Assembly: GCA_048270425.1 (NCBI GenBank)
Contig: JBLWSY010000003.1
Span: forward strand, 62,001-126,000
DNA length: 64,000 bases
Direction of reading: 5' to 3'
Source: Oceanospirillum sp048270425
Lineage (GTDB): Bacteria > Pseudomonadota > Gammaproteobacteria > Pseudomonadales > Halomonadaceae
Positions 26,445 through 35,085 of the stretch are shown here, piece after piece. Each line of letters opens with the position of its first letter. The stretch's first letter is position 1. The notes under the pieces were generated by a model, which was given only the letters and a program-made list of their open reading frames with translations, searched no databases and was not told the DNA's origin. The translations under genes were made by a program, and so were the position numbers.

Positions 26445-27206
26445 CTATTTCGCCTGCTTCAGCCGAGACAGTTCAGATAAATATCGGCTTCGCTCTGCGT
26501 TTTTTCCAAGCTGCTCGGACAGCCGGATGCCTAACATTAAACCCCGCTCAGAGGATTTGGCAACTTTCAAATGTTGCTGTAAGTAACCCCATGCATCCAG
26601 AGGACTGTTTTGCAGATATTTCAGAGATGCTAACTCTAACAGGGCTCGCTCTGAGTTACGATCTAATTGCAGCGCTCTTTTAAAAGAGGACTCTGCTTGA
26701 GCTGGCTGATTAAGCTGCAGCTGACATAGGCCTAAGTTTTCAAAGGCCAGCTGACGATTCATATAGAGAGTATCGCTAACGGTGATCTCTAATTGCTTGC
26801 AGGCTTGCTGATAACGCTTCTGGTCGTACAGAAAAGCGGCATAGTTATTTCTGGCAACTGAGAACTGACCACCTTCATCAAGTGCTCTTTCAAAATAATC
26901 CTGAGCGAGCTTTTTCTCACCTTCCTGCTGGTAGATCAAGGCCATGCCGTGCAGGGCATCAGGGGATTCATCATCAAGTTCGAGCGCTTTAACAAAAGCG
27001 CGCTTAGCACGATCCGTGTTACCCCTCTCAAGATAGGCAAAACCAAGCTGAGTGTAGGAATTGACACTCTTTTCAATCGCCGGTTCACTCTGCAATCGCT
27101 GTTCCGGTTGAGCGGAACAGCCCAGCAGTATCAAGGCAAAAATAACCATCAGAAGATGGAGTGACTTGTGCACTTTTTTCCGTATCGGGTCGGTTCGAAG
27201 TGCCAT
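26445..27206 (-). CDS. pilW: Type IV pilus biogenesis/stability lipoprotein PilW (PilF)
   Basis: Outer-membrane pilotin that localises the PilQ secretin. The 253-residue protein has a signal peptide with lipobox (FALILLGCSA, Cys about 29) and six TPR-type helix pairs (e.g. YTQLGFAYLERGNTDRAKRAF, GMALIYQQEGEKKLAQDYFE, LELASLKYLQNSPLDAWGYL). The first 13 residues before the signal helix are basic; a shorter start cannot be excluded. It lies between rlmN and rodZ, which is the conserved location of pilW/pilF in gammaproteobacteria. Confidence 0.92.
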   Translation of the reverse strand: MALRTDPIRKKVHKSLHLLMVIFALILLGCSAQPEQRLQSEPAIEKSVNSYTQLGFAYLERGNTDRAKRAFVKALELDDESPDALHGMALIYQQEGEKKLAQDYFERALDEGGQFSVARNNYAAFLYDQKRYQQACKQLEITVSDTLYMNRQLAFENLGLCQLQLNQPAQAESSFKRALQLDRNSERALLELASLKYLQNSPLDAWGYLQQHLKVAKSSERGLMLGIRLSEQLGKNAERSRYLSELSRLKQAK

Positions 27207-27280
27207 TAGAATCCTTTTATATCAGCTGTTATCGTCGCACCAGAGGAGAACTATCTTACTGAAGACAGCGGAAAGTTCCA

Positions 27281-28435
27281 TTAGCCTGCATCACGATTCT
27301 GTGTTGCATCAACCACTTCCACGGTCTGGATCAGCTGATCACCGTTGGCGTATTTCGCGCTACGACGGGTGCGATCCATTACCTGACCCACCAACTGACC
27401 ACAGGCAGCATCAATGTCGTCACCACGGGTACTGCGCACAGTTACCACATAACCCGCATCGATCAGAGAGTCACGAAAACGCATAATAGCGTTGCGGCTC
27501 GGACGCTTGTAGTCGTTGTTCGGGAAGGGGTTAAACGGAATCAGGTTGATCTTACAATCCAGCTTACGCAGCACTTTCGCCAATTGCGCGGCATGCTGCG
27601 GCTGATCGTTCACACCGGCAATCAGGGTGTATTCGATAGTGATAGAACGGTTATCACCTAGGGTATCCAGATAGCGCTGACAGGTATCCAGCAGCTGATG
27701 AATCGGGTACTTCTGGTTGATCGGCACCAGCTCGTTACGCAGCTCATCATTCGGTGCGTGCAGAGAGATCGCCAGAGCGACATCGATCTGACCAATCATC
27801 TTCTCCAGCTGGGGCACAACACCTGAGGTACTCAGAGTGACACGACGCTTGGACAGACCATAACCCATATCATCCAGCATCAGGCGCATGGAGGACATTA
27901 CAGGTTCAAAGTTCATCAGAGGCTCGCCCATGCCCATCATCACCACGTTGGTCACCGGGCGATTTGTGCTGTCAGTACGGGGACCAAAAGAACGCTGCGC
28001 CACCCAAACCTGACCGATAATTTCAGCCGGTGTCAGGTTACGCTGAAAACCCTGCTTACCAGTGGAGCAGAAACTGCAATCCAGAGAGCAACCCACCTGA
28101 GAAGACACACACAGAGTGCGGCGCTTCTCATCCATCGGAATCAGAACGGTTTCGATACAGCTGCCGCCATCAACCTTGAGAACCCATTTACGGGTACCAT
28201 CATCCGAGAAATCCTGATAGACGATCTCCGGACCACGAACTTCAGCAACTTCTTTCAGCTTGGCCCGCAGCACCTTGCTCAGATTGGTCATATCGTCAAA
28301 GTTATCCACACCGTAATGGTGAATCCACTTCATCACCTGCGCGGTACGGAAACGCTTCTCACCGATAGAATCGAAAAAAGCCTCCATCTGAGGAGTCGTT
28401 AAACCCAGTAGATTGGTTTTTGTCTGTTCGCTCAT
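27281..28435 (-). CDS. rlmN: Dual-specificity RNA methyltransferase RlmN
   Basis: Radical-SAM enzyme making m2A2503 in 23S rRNA and m2A37 in some tRNAs. The 384-residue protein (start MSEQTKTNLLGL at 28435) has the CxxxCxxC cluster motif (GCSLDCSFCSTGKQG), the GEPLMNF SAM-binding element (MGMGEPLMNFEPV) and the C-terminal conserved Cys within DIDAACGQL that forms the methyl-thiol intermediate. An open frame continues 54 codons upstream but that part has no family similarity. It sits between ndk and pilW as in Pseudomonas. Confidence 0.95.
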   Translation of the reverse strand: MSEQTKTNLLGLTTPQMEAFFDSIGEKRFRTAQVMKWIHHYGVDNFDDMTNLSKVLRAKLKEVAEVRGPEIVYQDFSDDGTRKWVLKVDGGSCIETVLIPMDEKRRTLCVSSQVGCSLDCSFCSTGKQGFQRNLTPAEIIGQVWVAQRSFGPRTDSTNRPVTNVVMMGMGEPLMNFEPVMSSMRLMLDDMGYGLSKRRVTLSTSGVVPQLEKMIGQIDVALAISLHAPNDELRNELVPINQKYPIHQLLDTCQRYLDTLGDNRSITIEYTLIAGVNDQPQHAAQLAKVLRKLDCKINLIPFNPFPNNDYKRPSRNAIMRFRDSLIDAGYVVTVRSTRGDDIDAACGQLVGQVMDRTRRSAKYANGDQLIQTVEVVDATQNRDAG

Positions 28436-28667
28436 ATCGTCGTACCGGTAAAAAGTGAGGTGGCTCGTTTGACGGACCCTTCTGCTTTTTAAAGCGGTAA
28501 AAACCACTGCAGAAGACCACAAAACAACCTGAAAGAAGTCGAAAATCCTTTGTAAACAATGCGTTGAAACACTGCTTACAAAACCACAAACAGCCACTCG
28601 AGGTGGCTGCTTGTGTTTGGCCTGAATCAGTCTGCCGAAGCGGTCTCATTCAGACCCGCATCTGAAA

Positions 28668-29096
28668 TTAACCGCGTGGGCAGATTTCGTCAGCGTTGAA
28701 GAAGTAAGCTACTTCGCGCTCTGCAGAAGCTGCAGAATCAGAACCGTGAACAGCGTTCGCGTCGATAGACTCTGCGAAGTCACGACGGATAGTGCCTTCA
28801 GCAGCTTCCTGTGGGTTAGTTGCACCCATCAGGTCACGGTTAGCCAGAATTGCATTTTCACCTTCCAGAACCTGTACAACAACAGGACCAGAAGTCATGA
28901 ACGCAACCAGATCACCAAAGAAAGGACGCTCTTTGTGCTCTGCGTAGAAACCTTCAGCCTGCTCCTGAGACAGGTGGATCATTTTAGCTGCAACAACCTG
29001 CAGACCAGCGTTTTCGAAACGCGCAATGATCTGACCAACAACATTTTTAGCTACTGCATCAGGCTTGATAATAGAAAGAGTGCGTTCAACCGCCAT
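28668..29096 (-). CDS. ndk: Nucleoside diphosphate kinase
   Basis: Equilibrates nucleoside di- and triphosphates by a phospho-His ping-pong mechanism. The 142-residue protein starts MAVERTLSIIKPDAVAKNV; the catalytic His lies in NAVHGSDSAASA and the Kpn-loop region in RPFFGDLVAFMTSGPV. Upstream in-frame codons (to 29189) have no family match. Location is downstream of iscA. In relatives the genes hscB, hscA, fdx and iscX stand between iscA and ndk; they are absent here. Confidence 0.96.
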   Translation of the reverse strand: MAVERTLSIIKPDAVAKNVVGQIIARFENAGLQVVAAKMIHLSQEQAEGFYAEHKERPFFGDLVAFMTSGPVVVQVLEGENAILANRDLMGATNPQEAAEGTIRRDFAESIDANAVHGSDSAASAEREVAYFFNADEICPRG

Positions 29097-29347
29097 CGGA
29101 TAGTTCTCCAACGTGTGTTCAATAAAAAAAGAACGGTGAAAAAGTGCGAACACCGGAAAGTGTGGACAGCAAAGTGCTAACCTTTCCAAGTTCAGCCATA
29201 AAAACCCGCGAAGTATACGCAGGTTGATTTCAAATTAGTATGTTGCGCTGCGACTTTATGGCAAAAAAACGTAAAAAAAGACCAACGCACATTTGGGTAC
29301 CGTTCAAACAGAATACTCTTACTCAGGCACCCTTGTTGCCGGTAGCA

Positions 29348-29671
29348 TTAAACGCTGAAGCTTTCGCCGCAACCACATTCATCTTTAACATTCGGGTTAT
29401 TAAAGCGGAAGAAGCTGTTCAACCCCTGGGTCACGTAATCCACTTCACTGCCATCCAGAACATCCAGTGCTTCAGCATCGATAATCACTTTGACATCGTG
29501 CTGCTCAAAGACGTGATCTCCTGCGGCAACTTCATCGGCAAAGTCCAGCACATAGGAGAAACCGGAACAACCACTCGGCTTCACCTTAACCCGCAGACCT
29601 TCGCCTTTACCACGATCAGCCAGACACTTACGAATATGGCCCGCTGCTGATTCTGTAATTGTAACTGCCAT
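29348..29671 (-). CDS. iscA: Iron-sulfur assembly A-type carrier IscA
   Basis: Fe-S carrier protein of 107 residues, full family length. The three conserved cysteines are present: Cys in KPSGCSGFSY (about 35) and the C-terminal CGCGES motif (ECGCGESFSV), which bind the cluster. The sequence between them (NSFFRFNNPNVKDE) is typical for IscA rather than ErpA or SufA. It is separated from iscS by 146 bases where iscU would normally lie upstream of iscA. No hscBA-fdx follows; the next gene is ndk. Confidence 0.92.
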   Translation of the reverse strand: MAVTITESAAGHIRKCLADRGKGEGLRVKVKPSGCSGFSYVLDFADEVAAGDHVFEQHDVKVIIDAEALDVLDGSEVDYVTQGLNSFFRFNNPNVKDECGCGESFSV

Positions 29672-29817
29672 AACGGACTCCTTAACCGGCCCAACTTCAA
29701 ATGAGCCAGATCGTTTGATGGTTCAATTCGTTTTCGCCTGCTATTGCTTCAGCGGCGACTTACAGGGCATCAGGCCGTAAAGCCTGACACCAATAACTCT
29801 TTAACGGTGATGCTCTG

Positions 29818-30963
29818 CTAGCCTCTCAGCGCTGTTACCGCACGGGTGACACTGGCAATCGCCTGATCCACCTCTTCTGCGGTGCTGAAGCGCCCCCAGC
29901 TGAAACGCAGAGAACTCAGCGCCTTATCCCGTGGCAAACCAATACCACTTAACACATAGGATGGATCAACACTGGCGGAGTTACAGGCTGAACCTGTGGA
30001 AACGGCTACATCTTTCAGCGCCATCAGCAGGGATTCACCATCCACACCGGTAAAGCAGACGTTCAGAATACCGGGATAACCGGATTCCAGATCACCATTA
30101 ACTAAGACATCATCCAGCGCAGAAATTCCCTGCCAGAACTGCTGGCGAAGTGCTGTCAAATGATCAAAATCCTGCTGGAGGCGTTCTGTTGCAATCTTCA
30201 TCGCCTCTGCCATACCCACAATCTGATGTGTCGGCAAGGTACCGGAGCGCATACCGCGCTCATGGCCACCGCCATGAATCTGAGCAGCCACTTTCAGATC
30301 CGGATCACGACACACATAAAGCGCGCCCATACCCTTAGGGCCGTAGATTTTGTGTGCGCTGAAGGAAACCAGATCGATGGGCATATTCGCCAGATCCATC
30401 ACGACCTTGCCACCAGCCTGAGCAGCATCGACATGGAAGACGACGCCTTTTTCGCGTAGCAGCGCACCAATTTCCAGAACCGGATTAATACTACCCAGCT
30501 CATTATTAACCCACATAAAAGAGGCCAGAATCGTGTCTTCCCGCAGAGCATCTGCGACCTGGTCAACGGAGATAACCCCCTTGCTGTCCGGCTTAAGGTA
30601 AGTCACCTCAAAACCCTGAGTTTCCAGCCAGCCACAGGTATCCAGCACCGCTTTATGCTCAATGGCCGAGGTGATGATGTGGCGACCCTGTGCTTTTCGG
30701 GTCTCAGCCACGCCTTTCAGCGCCAGGTTATTGGATTCAGTCGCACCGGATGTCCAGACAAGCTCCCGCAGATCACAACCCACAGACTTTGCAATGGCCA
30801 GACGGGACTCTTCCACCGCCTGCTCCGCAAACCAGCCCAGCATATGCGCACGGGATGCCGGATTGGCAAAACAACCATCGGCGGTCAGGTATTGCATCAT
30901 CTTTTCTGCAACCGCAGGGTCGACCGGAGTGGTTGCAGCATAATCCATGTAGAGGGTTTGCAT
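29818..30963 (-). CDS. iscS: IscS-type cysteine desulfurase with shortened C-terminus
   Basis: PLP enzyme that releases sulfur from cysteine as a persulfide for Fe-S clusters and tRNA thiolation. Residues match E. coli IscS closely: the PLP lysine is Lys205 (SFSAHKIYGPKG) and the persulfide cysteine is Cys327 (STGSACNSASV). The protein ends at residue 381 (VTRAVTALRG), whereas E. coli IscS has 404, so the C-terminal tail of about 22 residues is missing. It lies between iscR and iscA with no iscU. A terminator-like hairpin (31108-31129) precedes it, so it may be under separate or read-through expression. Confidence 0.9.
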   Translation of the reverse strand: MQTLYMDYAATTPVDPAVAEKMMQYLTADGCFANPASRAHMLGWFAEQAVEESRLAIAKSVGCDLRELVWTSGATESNNLALKGVAETRKAQGRHIITSAIEHKAVLDTCGWLETQGFEVTYLKPDSKGVISVDQVADALREDTILASFMWVNNELGSINPVLEIGALLREKGVVFHVDAAQAGGKVVMDLANMPIDLVSFSAHKIYGPKGMGALYVCRDPDLKVAAQIHGGGHERGMRSGTLPTHQIVGMAEAMKIATERLQQDFDHLTALRQQFWQGISALDDVLVNGDLESGYPGILNVCFTGVDGESLLMALKDVAVSTGSACNSASVDPSYVLSGIGLPRDKALSSLRFSWGRFSTAEEVDQAIASVTRAVTALRG

Positions 30964-31107
30964 TGTATTGATACCGGATCAGGCCACGGCAGTAGTGGCG
31001 GGTTAGTTGCAACGTTCGTGAAATTCGCCTGCTCAGTAAAGTGAACAAACAGGTCCCGAACCAGACCGGCTGCCGAAACGAGGGCATTATATAGCCCTCA
31101 GACGACA

Positions 31108-31129
31108 AAGCCAGACCGGGGTCTGGCTT
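31108..31129. terminator. Terminator-like hairpin between iscR and iscS
   Basis: Nine-bp stem AAGCCAGAC / GTCTGGCTT with a 4-base loop; only a short T-rich run on the minus strand (TTTGTCG). A second small hairpin (AGGGC...GCCCT, 31081-31098) follows. Could attenuate iscS transcription. Confidence 0.5.
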
Positions 31130-31152
31130 ATCAGAAACGGCCGAAGCGAAAG

Positions 31153-31626
31153 TTACATCAAAGCAACCTGTATCTTATTCGCGTCATCTTCATCTTTCAG
31201 GCCACAGGCTTCACGAGCAGATGCTTCGTGCTGGCGAACCAGCTCACCCAAACTGATGCCATTCAGGAAGTCATGAATCTGATCACTCAGCTGACACCAT
31301 AGATGGTGCGTCAGACACTCACGACCATCTTTACAGTCGCCCTGCCCCCGACAGCGGGTCGCATCGACAGATTCATTGACGGCATCGATCACCTGAGCGA
31401 CAAAAATGTCATCACTTTCGCGGCTTAGCTGATAACCACCACCGGGACCACGGACACTGCTAACCAGATCATTACGACGAAGCTTGGCAAAAAGCTGCTC
31501 AAGATAGGAGAGAGAGATCTCCTGTCGCTTTGAAATATCTGCCAGACTCACCGGCCCCTCAGTAGCATGTAGCGCCAGATCCAGCATCGCTGTTACTGCA
31601 TAACGCCCTTTGGTCGTCAGCCGCAT
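31153..31626 (-). CDS. iscR: Fe-S cluster regulator IscR (Rrf2 family)
   Basis: Represses isc genes when it carries a [2Fe-2S] cluster. The 157-residue protein (start MRLTTKGRYAVTAML) has the winged helix and the cluster ligands Cys92, Cys98, Cys104 and His107 (RCRGQGDCKDGRECLTHH), the same positions as E. coli IscR. Eighteen further codons upstream lack similarity. A good promoter lies at 31773-31801. Downstream are iscS and iscA only. Confidence 0.95.
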   Translation of the reverse strand: MRLTTKGRYAVTAMLDLALHATEGPVSLADISKRQEISLSYLEQLFAKLRRNDLVSSVRGPGGGYQLSRESDDIFVAQVIDAVNESVDATRCRGQGDCKDGRECLTHHLWCQLSDQIHDFLNGISLGELVRQHEASAREACGLKDEDDANKIQVALM

Positions 31627-31772
31627 CGTGTTATCCCCAATAATTCTGATAAAACCCGGTAACCCGAGCCGAACGGACAAGCTGTCGTAACTCAGACACG
31701 GGATCTGAATTAGAACACGGATACAGCGTATGCCCGTCGATAAAGACTTTAGTTTACCTTCAATGATCAGGC

Positions 31773-31801
31773 ATTATGATAACCCCTACTGTTTTGGTCA
31801 A
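31773..31801 (-). promoter_or_regulatory. Putative iscR promoter with a possible IscR site
   Basis: Minus-strand -35 TTGACC (31801-31796), 17-base spacer, -10 CATAAT (31778-31773). The spacer holds ATAACCCCTACTGTTTTGG (31779-31797 on the plus strand), which resembles the type 2 IscR site (AAACCCNTNNGTTTG-like) with one extra base. Confidence 0.6.
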
Positions 31802-31887
31802 GTATTGAGCCAAACAAAGGGCTTATAACTGTGTTAGCGGGTGTAACGCAGCCTGAACGACTGCACCATTGTTTTCGACAGCTATCC

Positions 31888-31922
31888 AGTAGGTGCTGAG
31901 CAGCCTATTTAGTAGGTACTGA
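31888..31922. repeat. Short direct repeat upstream of iscR
   Basis: AGTAGGTGCTGA at 31888-31899 and AGTAGGTACTGA at 31911-31922, 23-base period, in the trmJ-iscR intergenic region. Confidence 0.5.
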
Positions 31923-31974
31923 ATAGTAATGGGCTGAATCAAAGCATTATCGATGCACTGAACATTACAGCCAA

Positions 31975-32772
31975 TTAACGCTTACGCTTCAGGTATGCCG
32001 CCTTCTCGGTTGCCGTCAGAATGCCCCTTAGAATATTCAGCTCAGTCTGATCCAGACGCGCCCGCTGATAGAGGCGACGCAAACGCTGCATTAAGTTACG
32101 CGGGTTTTCCGGGTCATAGAAGTCCAGATCCGTCAGCACCTGCTCCAGATGCTGATAAAAACGCTCAACACCTGCAGAATCCGCCCAATCCACATCCCAC
32201 TCATCCTGCCAGTCCGGTAGCGTAGCATCCTGCAGTGCCAGCCATTTCACCCGAAGCTCATAAACCAATACCTGTACGGCAGCTGCAACATTCAATGAGC
32301 TGAAGCTCTCATCGGTTGGAATATTGACGTGAAAATGACACAGGGCCAGCTCTTCATTGGTCAGACCTCGATCTTCTCGACCAAAAACCAGCGCAATTTG
32401 CGCATCCGGCTGTGCCAAACTGGCTTTTGCAGCTTCATCCGCCATCTGGCGGGGCGTGATCAGAGGCCAGCAGAGGTTGCGCTGACGGGCACTGGTACCG
32501 ATAACGAGCTGACAATCGGCAATTGCTGTTTCCAGATCATCAACGATCACCGCCTGATCCAGAATCTCATCCGCGCGAGAGCTTCGCGCGTAGGCCTCGG
32601 CATCCGGCTGTTGCTTGGGAGCTACCAGCGTCAGTCGGGACAAGCCCATGTTTTTCATCGCCCGGGCTGCTGCACCGATATTTCCGGTGTGGGTGGTATT
32701 CACCAACACAATACGAACGTTGCCTAATAGTCCGACAACGCCTGATATCACCTCACCTGTATTCGCCGACAT
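31975..32772 (-). CDS. trmJ: tRNA (cytidine/uridine-2'-O)-methyltransferase TrmJ
   Basis: SPOUT-class enzyme that 2'-O-methylates position 32 of several tRNAs. The 265-residue protein has the N-terminal catalytic domain (VLVNTTHTGNIGAAARAMKN, then the knot motifs ALVFGREDRGLTNEEL and IPTDESFSSLNVAAAVQVL) and a C-terminal helical extension ending in a basic tail (KAAYLKRKR). It lies upstream of iscR on the same strand, the conserved trmJ-iscR neighbourhood; the cysE gene found between them in pseudomonads is absent. Confidence 0.93.
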   Translation of the reverse strand: MSANTGEVISGVVGLLGNVRIVLVNTTHTGNIGAAARAMKNMGLSRLTLVAPKQQPDAEAYARSSRADEILDQAVIVDDLETAIADCQLVIGTSARQRNLCWPLITPRQMADEAAKASLAQPDAQIALVFGREDRGLTNEELALCHFHVNIPTDESFSSLNVAAAVQVLVYELRVKWLALQDATLPDWQDEWDVDWADSAGVERFYQHLEQVLTDLDFYDPENPRNLMQRLRRLYQRARLDQTELNILRGILTATEKAAYLKRKR

Positions 32773-33119
32773 GGCTTACCTCAATCTGTTTCTGCCTGTC
32801 CGATCGCTTTAAAGCAGAATACAAACAGATAAAACCGTAAATTTTTTATTCCACAAGCCCGGCACTAACTGTATTGATCAGTCTTACTGCAGGGTGATTT
32901 CATTCAACAATGACGGGGCTTTTTTTCTGTAAACTCAGTCATCTAGCGCAACTTTACCACCTGTTAAGGCCGGGCAACACACCCAGCCTCCTTCAGATAC
33001 CAAATGTTTTTCCGCTCTTTTAGCTGATTTTCTCCACAAATCAGCCCTCGATTTCCATTTTTTTTCTGGTATGATGCGCGCCTTCGTTCTTTAACAATGT
33101 TTCATCTGACGGTAATCGC
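32773..33119. other. 347-base divergent intergenic region between trmJ and suhB
   Basis: Contains the suhB promoter candidate at 33067-33075. AT-rich with several T tracts; no gene or RNA recognised. Confidence 0.55.
33067..33075 (+). promoter_or_regulatory. Extended -10 promoter candidate for suhB
   Basis: TGGTATGAT (extended -10), followed by a GC-rich discriminator GCGCGCC; no good -35 upstream. Located 45 bases before the suhB ATG. Confidence 0.5.
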
Positions 33120-33914
33120 ATGCATCCAATGGTTCAATTGGCGCTGCGCACTGCGCGTAGTGCTGTGCAAAATTTTCAGCGTATCAACGAGCGTCTCGAA
33201 TTTGCTCGTGAAGACAACAAAGTAGAACAACTTCTTGATGACACCGCTCGCTCTGTTGAGGGTTACATCATCAATCAACTGCGCCGCGCTCACCCTGAGC
33301 ACAGCTTTAAAGGCCAGTATGAGCGCCTGATCCCTGGTGAAGGGGAAGGCAAAGAGATTATTTGGAATGTGCAGCCGACCCACGGATGGAACAACCTAGC
33401 CCGCTCTATTCCTCTGAGCGCGGTCTCTATCAGTATCGAAATCAAAGAAAAAATTGAGCACGTGGTTGTGATCAACCCGTTTACCGGTGATGAGTTCTAT
33501 GCATCCCGTGGTCGCGGAGCTCAACTGAATGGCCGCCGCATGCGCGCCAGTAACCAGCGCTCAATCGAAGCGGGCAAATACGCCCTGCCACTGCCAGACC
33601 TGAACAGTCGCGGCCGCAACTTCCCGATCTACATGGGCATGACTCAGCAACTGGGTCAGGTTGCAGAAAGCTTCCACAGCAGCGGTTGTCTCCTGCTGGA
33701 TATGCTGAGCACTGTAACCGGTCATACCGATGCCTGCGTTGCTTTTGGAGCAAAAGATCAGGAAATGCGTATTGCGGCAGTCTTTGCTAAAGAAGCAGGT
33801 TCACTCATTGGTGCCATTGACGGCAGCCCGAACTTACCGCAGGATGGCAACCTGATATTAGCCAATCCTAAGATGTACAAGGTCATCCTTCAGATTGCCA
33901 AGTCGCACCTGTAA
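33120..33914 (+). CDS. suhB: SuhB homologue, inositol-monophosphatase fold, catalytic residues lost
   Basis: SuhB belongs to the inositol monophosphatase family and, in E. coli, also joins the Nus antitermination complex on rRNA operons. Here the fold is full length (264 residues) and the surface strands are conserved (AVSISIEIKEKIEHVVVINP, ASRGRGAQLNGRRMR). The catalytic metal ligands are gone: the family GEE reads GQYE (65-68), the family DPLDGTTN reads QPTHGWNN (85-92) and the family W-D-x-A reads DQEM at 213-216. A phosphatase activity is therefore unlikely. It stands at the conserved place between trmJ and secF and ends with a terminator. Confidence 0.88.
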   Translation: MHPMVQLALRTARSAVQNFQRINERLEFAREDNKVEQLLDDTARSVEGYIINQLRRAHPEHSFKGQYERLIPGEGEGKEIIWNVQPTHGWNNLARSIPLSAVSISIEIKEKIEHVVVINPFTGDEFYASRGRGAQLNGRRMRASNQRSIEAGKYALPLPDLNSRGRNFPIYMGMTQQLGQVAESFHSSGCLLLDMLSTVTGHTDACVAFGAKDQEMRIAAVFAKEAGSLIGAIDGSPNLPQDGNLILANPKMYKVILQIAKSHL

Positions 33915-33955
33915 GACAGACCGCACGGTTTAGCTTTCCTTCTCTACGAAAGCCG

Positions 33956-33987
33956 ACGCCCCAGCCCAAAAGGCTGGGGCGTTTTTT
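33956..33987 (+). terminator. Intrinsic terminator after suhB
   Basis: Perfect 11-bp stem ACGCCCCAGCC / GGCTGGGGCGT, CAAAA loop, T run. Confidence 0.9.
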
Positions 33988-34023
33988 ATTGCCCGCCGAA
34001 AAGCCCTAACCCGGCTTTTAGGC

Positions 34024-34054
34024 ACAAAAAAACCAGTTCAATAGAACTGGTTTT
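34024..34054 (-). terminator. Intrinsic terminator after secF
   Basis: Perfect 11-bp stem AAAACCAGTTC / GAACTGGTTTT with a 4-base loop; T run on the minus strand. Confidence 0.88.
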
Positions 34055-34081
34055 CCTAAGGAACACTTCCTGACGCAGCCC

Positions 34082-35005
34082 CTAAGGACGGTCATCCTCA
34101 AGTTCGCCTTCCTTCTCAGGTACCATCAGGTCTTCACGATCAATATTCATCGCCAGCAGTACGTTAGCGGCAACATAGATCGACGAGTAAGTACCCACAA
34201 AAACACCGACCAACAAGGCAATCGCGAAGTTGTGAATCAGCTCACCACCAAAGAAGAAGAGTGCAAACAACACCAGCAAGGTGGTTAAGGAGGTGATCAG
34301 GGTACGACCCAGCGTTTGGTTCAGCGAGACATTGACGATATCTTCCGAAGTACCAGTACGCAGACGGCGGAAGTTCTCGCGAATACGGTCGGATACCACG
34401 ATGGTATCGTTCAGCGAGTAACCAATTACTGCCAGAACTGCGGCCAGTACCGTCAGATCAAAGTCCAGCTGAAGGACAGAGAACAGCCCCAGCATGATGA
34501 TCACATCGTGCGCCAGAGCCGCAACGGATGCTACAGAGAACTTGAGCTGGAAACGGAAGGCAACGTAAACCATTACCAGACCCAGCGCCAGCAGCATGCC
34601 CAGGCCACCCTGGTCACGCAACTCTTCACCGACCTGAGCGCCGACAAACTCAGCGCGCTTCAGCTCAACGTCGTAAGTCTCGTTACTGCGGATCGCCGCC
34701 AGTACATCATCACCTACCGTTGGCGAAAAGCCCTGTGCCAGTCGCACCAGAACATCCAGATCACTACCGAAGTTCTGTACGGTGACATCTTCAAAACCGG
34801 CACTTTCCAGCTCACTGCGCAGGTCGTTCAGCACAGGAGGCTGCTGAAAACTGACCTCAACCAGCGTGCCACCGGTAAAATCCAGACCCAGTTTCAGCTG
34901 ATTTACCGCCAGCGACACCAGTGACAGAATCACCAGCGCCATAGAGATATATCCAGCGATTTTACGCTTAGCCATAAAATCGATGGAGCGATTGATCCGT
35001 GACAT
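34082..35005 (-). CDS. secF: Protein translocase subunit SecF
   Basis: Inner-membrane subunit that with SecD uses the proton-motive force to pull exported proteins. The 307-residue protein has six helices: the first at about 17-35, then a periplasmic domain with the family motif GLDFTGGTLVEV, and the C-terminal block (ALAHDVIIMLGLFSVLQLDFD, VIGYSLNDTIVVSDRIREN). The start MSRINRS at 35005 is preferred because a GGGA site lies 6 bases upstream; an in-frame ATG at 35011 and a GTG at 35017 are alternatives. It follows secD by 80 bases. Confidence 0.95.
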   Translation of the reverse strand: MSRINRSIDFMAKRKIAGYISMALVILSLVSLAVNQLKLGLDFTGGTLVEVSFQQPPVLNDLRSELESAGFEDVTVQNFGSDLDVLVRLAQGFSPTVGDDVLAAIRSNETYDVELKRAEFVGAQVGEELRDQGGLGMLLALGLVMVYVAFRFQLKFSVASVAALAHDVIIMLGLFSVLQLDFDLTVLAAVLAVIGYSLNDTIVVSDRIRENFRRLRTGTSEDIVNVSLNQTLGRTLITSLTTLLVLFALFFFGGELIHNFAIALLVGVFVGTYSSIYVAANVLLAMNIDREDLMVPEKEGELEDDRP

Positions 35006-35085
35006 ATTCATTCCCACTCTAAAGGGTTTCCCACTTTGTCAGGCGGCAGTCATACCGCCTGACATGATCAAAGACTTTGAAACGC

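Noticed and set aside
33102..33383. Minus-strand frame over the suhB start
   Set aside because: Overlaps a conserved start region and has no recognisable protein features.
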